Of a stretch of DNA of 64,000 nucleotides, positions 63,339-64,000 are shown piece after piece. A model generated the notes under the pieces. It was not told the origin of the DNA and made no database searches. It saw only the letters and a list, made by a program, of their open reading frames with translations. Location: assembly GCF_000938265.1 (NCBI RefSeq), contig NZ_JYFC01000005.1:124001-188000 (forward strand), in the 5' to 3' direction. The stretch's first letter is position 1, and every line of letters starts with the position of its first letter. Source of the stretch: Agreia bicolorata (GTDB taxonomy: Bacteria > Actinomycetota > Actinomycetes > Actinomycetales > Microbacteriaceae). The translations under genes were made by a program, and so were the position numbers.

Positions 63339-64000
63339 CCCTCTGCCCCAACGGACACTCGTCGGCATCGACCGACTACTGCGACGTGTGCGGAACGCCC
63401 ATGGTTGCGGCGGCGCCCGTTGCACCGACACCGACGGCGGCCGCCCCGACCTCCTCGGGCTCGAGCGAGCCGATCACATGCCCGAACTGCTCGTTCCCGA
63501 ACCTGCCGGATGCGCTGTTCTGCGAGAACTGCGGGTATGACTTCACGACGGGGTCGCTGCCCGAACCAGACCCCGACGCGCCGGGATTCGCCGCTCCGCT
63601 TACGGCACCGGCTCCTGTGCCCAACGCGCCCACTGTCGTTCCCGTCGTCGCCCCGGTGTCGAGCCTCGACATCGAGGAGGGCGACCTCGGCAAGCATGAA
63701 GCGTCTGGCGACCCCGGCTACGTCGAGGCTCCCGCCATCGAGGGCCAACCCACGGTTGAGCCCGCCGGCGCGGCCGAACCCTCGGAGCCGGAAGGCCCGA
63801 CGGGTCCTGTGGTCTCCTCCCCCGCCACGTCGACGATCGAGGGTGACAACAGCTGGGTTGCCGAGGTGTGGGTCGATCCCGAGTGGTACGCCGCTCAGAA
63901 GTCCGACGATCCGCTGCCCTCTGGGGGGCTGCCCGAGATCGTGGTTCTCAAGCAGAGCAGCCTATTGGTGGGCCGCACATCCGTCTCTCGTGATATTCAC
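63335..64000 (+). CDS. FHA-domain protein with zinc ribbons (partial, C-terminus off the right edge)
   Basis: The first 222 codons are present. Two CxxC ribbon segments come first (CPNGHSSASTDYCDVCG and CPNCSFPNLPDALFCENCG). A Pro/Ala-rich linker of about 130 residues follows, then a beta-rich start of an FHA domain: VVLKQSSLLVGRTSVSRDIH, with the GR and SR residues that bind phosphothreonine. FHA domains read Ser/Thr phosphorylation, so this protein is a likely target or adaptor of the kinase and phosphatase encoded upstream. The ATG overlaps the vWA stop. Confidence 0.85.
   Translation, partial: MTLCPNGHSSASTDYCDVCGTPMVAAAPVAPTPTAAAPTSSGSSEPITCPNCSFPNLPDALFCENCGYDFTTGSLPEPDPDAPGFAAPLTAPAPVPNAPTVVPVVAPVSSLDIEEGDLGKHEASGDPGYVEAPAIEGQPTVEPAGAAEPSEPEGPTGPVVSSPATSTIEGDNSWVAEVWVDPEWYAAQKSDDPLPSGGLPEIVVLKQSSLLVGRTSVSRDIH

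Noticed and set aside
1-64000. CRISPR array
   Set aside because: No regularly spaced direct repeats with unique spacers were seen; the only repeat clusters are the 15-base coding repeat and the three 22-base copies.

Overview
The window is high-GC DNA with very tight gene packing; many neighbouring genes overlap by 4 bases (ATGA or GTGA). It carries coenzyme F420 biosynthesis genes (cofC, cofD, cofE), F420-type luciferase-like oxidoreductases and a PknG/GlnX/GlnH signalling locus. Together these point to an actinobacterium, most plausibly of the Microbacteriaceae. This placement rests on gene content and composition, not on a marker gene.

Layout. (1) 1-7.0 kb: a minus-strand operon with a nitrilase-family amidase, a dihydropyrimidinase/hydantoinase, a luciferase-like oxidoreductase and a SsuBC/TauBC-type ABC importer cut by the left edge. 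It is divergent from a MocR-type (GntR-aminotransferase) regulator, with face-to-face promoters and repeated operator-like motifs between them. It looks like a reductive-pyrimidine or hydantoin utilisation unit. (2) 7.0-22.4 kb: a cell-surface polysaccharide region. The minus strand has a pyruvyltransferase-family protein, a 1080-residue membrane protein and a hybrid histidine kinase. The plus strand has GT4, flippase, GT2, then a partner-switching module (STAS, SpoIIE phosphatase, RsbW-like kinase, STAS), a receiver protein, a membrane endonuclease/phosphatase-fold protein and cofD, joined by short overlaps. (3) 22.4-32.7 kb: a minus-strand catabolic operon. It encodes a peptide-type ABC importer with a fused permease-ATPase, a carboxylesterase, a CaiB-type CoA transferase and a fused carboxyltransferase, preceded by a TetR gene and a TetR-like operator. 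(4) 32.8-38.0 kb: cofC, cofE, an F420-dependent G6PDH-family oxidoreductase, coaD and an ABC-F protein.

(5) 38.0-48.8 kb is a disturbed zone. A 2H-phosphoesterase pseudogene and an Abi-alpha-like gene are followed by a displaced 3' piece of recG. Then comes a ~4.1 kb island of small orphan genes, and then intact recG. A second displaced gene end, of thiL, lies just beyond an alpha/beta hydrolase gene. Both look like insertion scars in which a gene's 3' end was replaced and the old end left behind. (6) 48.8-51.5 kb: thiL, a DUF3515 lipoprotein and corA.

(7) 51.5 kb to the right edge: a plus-strand operon of at least 12.4 kb with telA, an orphan, a CbxX-type AAA ATPase, glnX, glnH, a coiled-coil orphan, pknG, a PP2C phosphatase, a vWA protein and an FHA protein cut by the edge. 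It joins the known GlnH-GlnX-PknG amino-acid-sensing route to a TelA/vWA/PP2C set reminiscent of Ter-type stress systems, and three of its products share CxxC zinc-ribbon modules. I regard this operon as the best candidate for an incompletely described system in the window. No rRNA, tRNA, CRISPR array, transposase or integrase was recognised.
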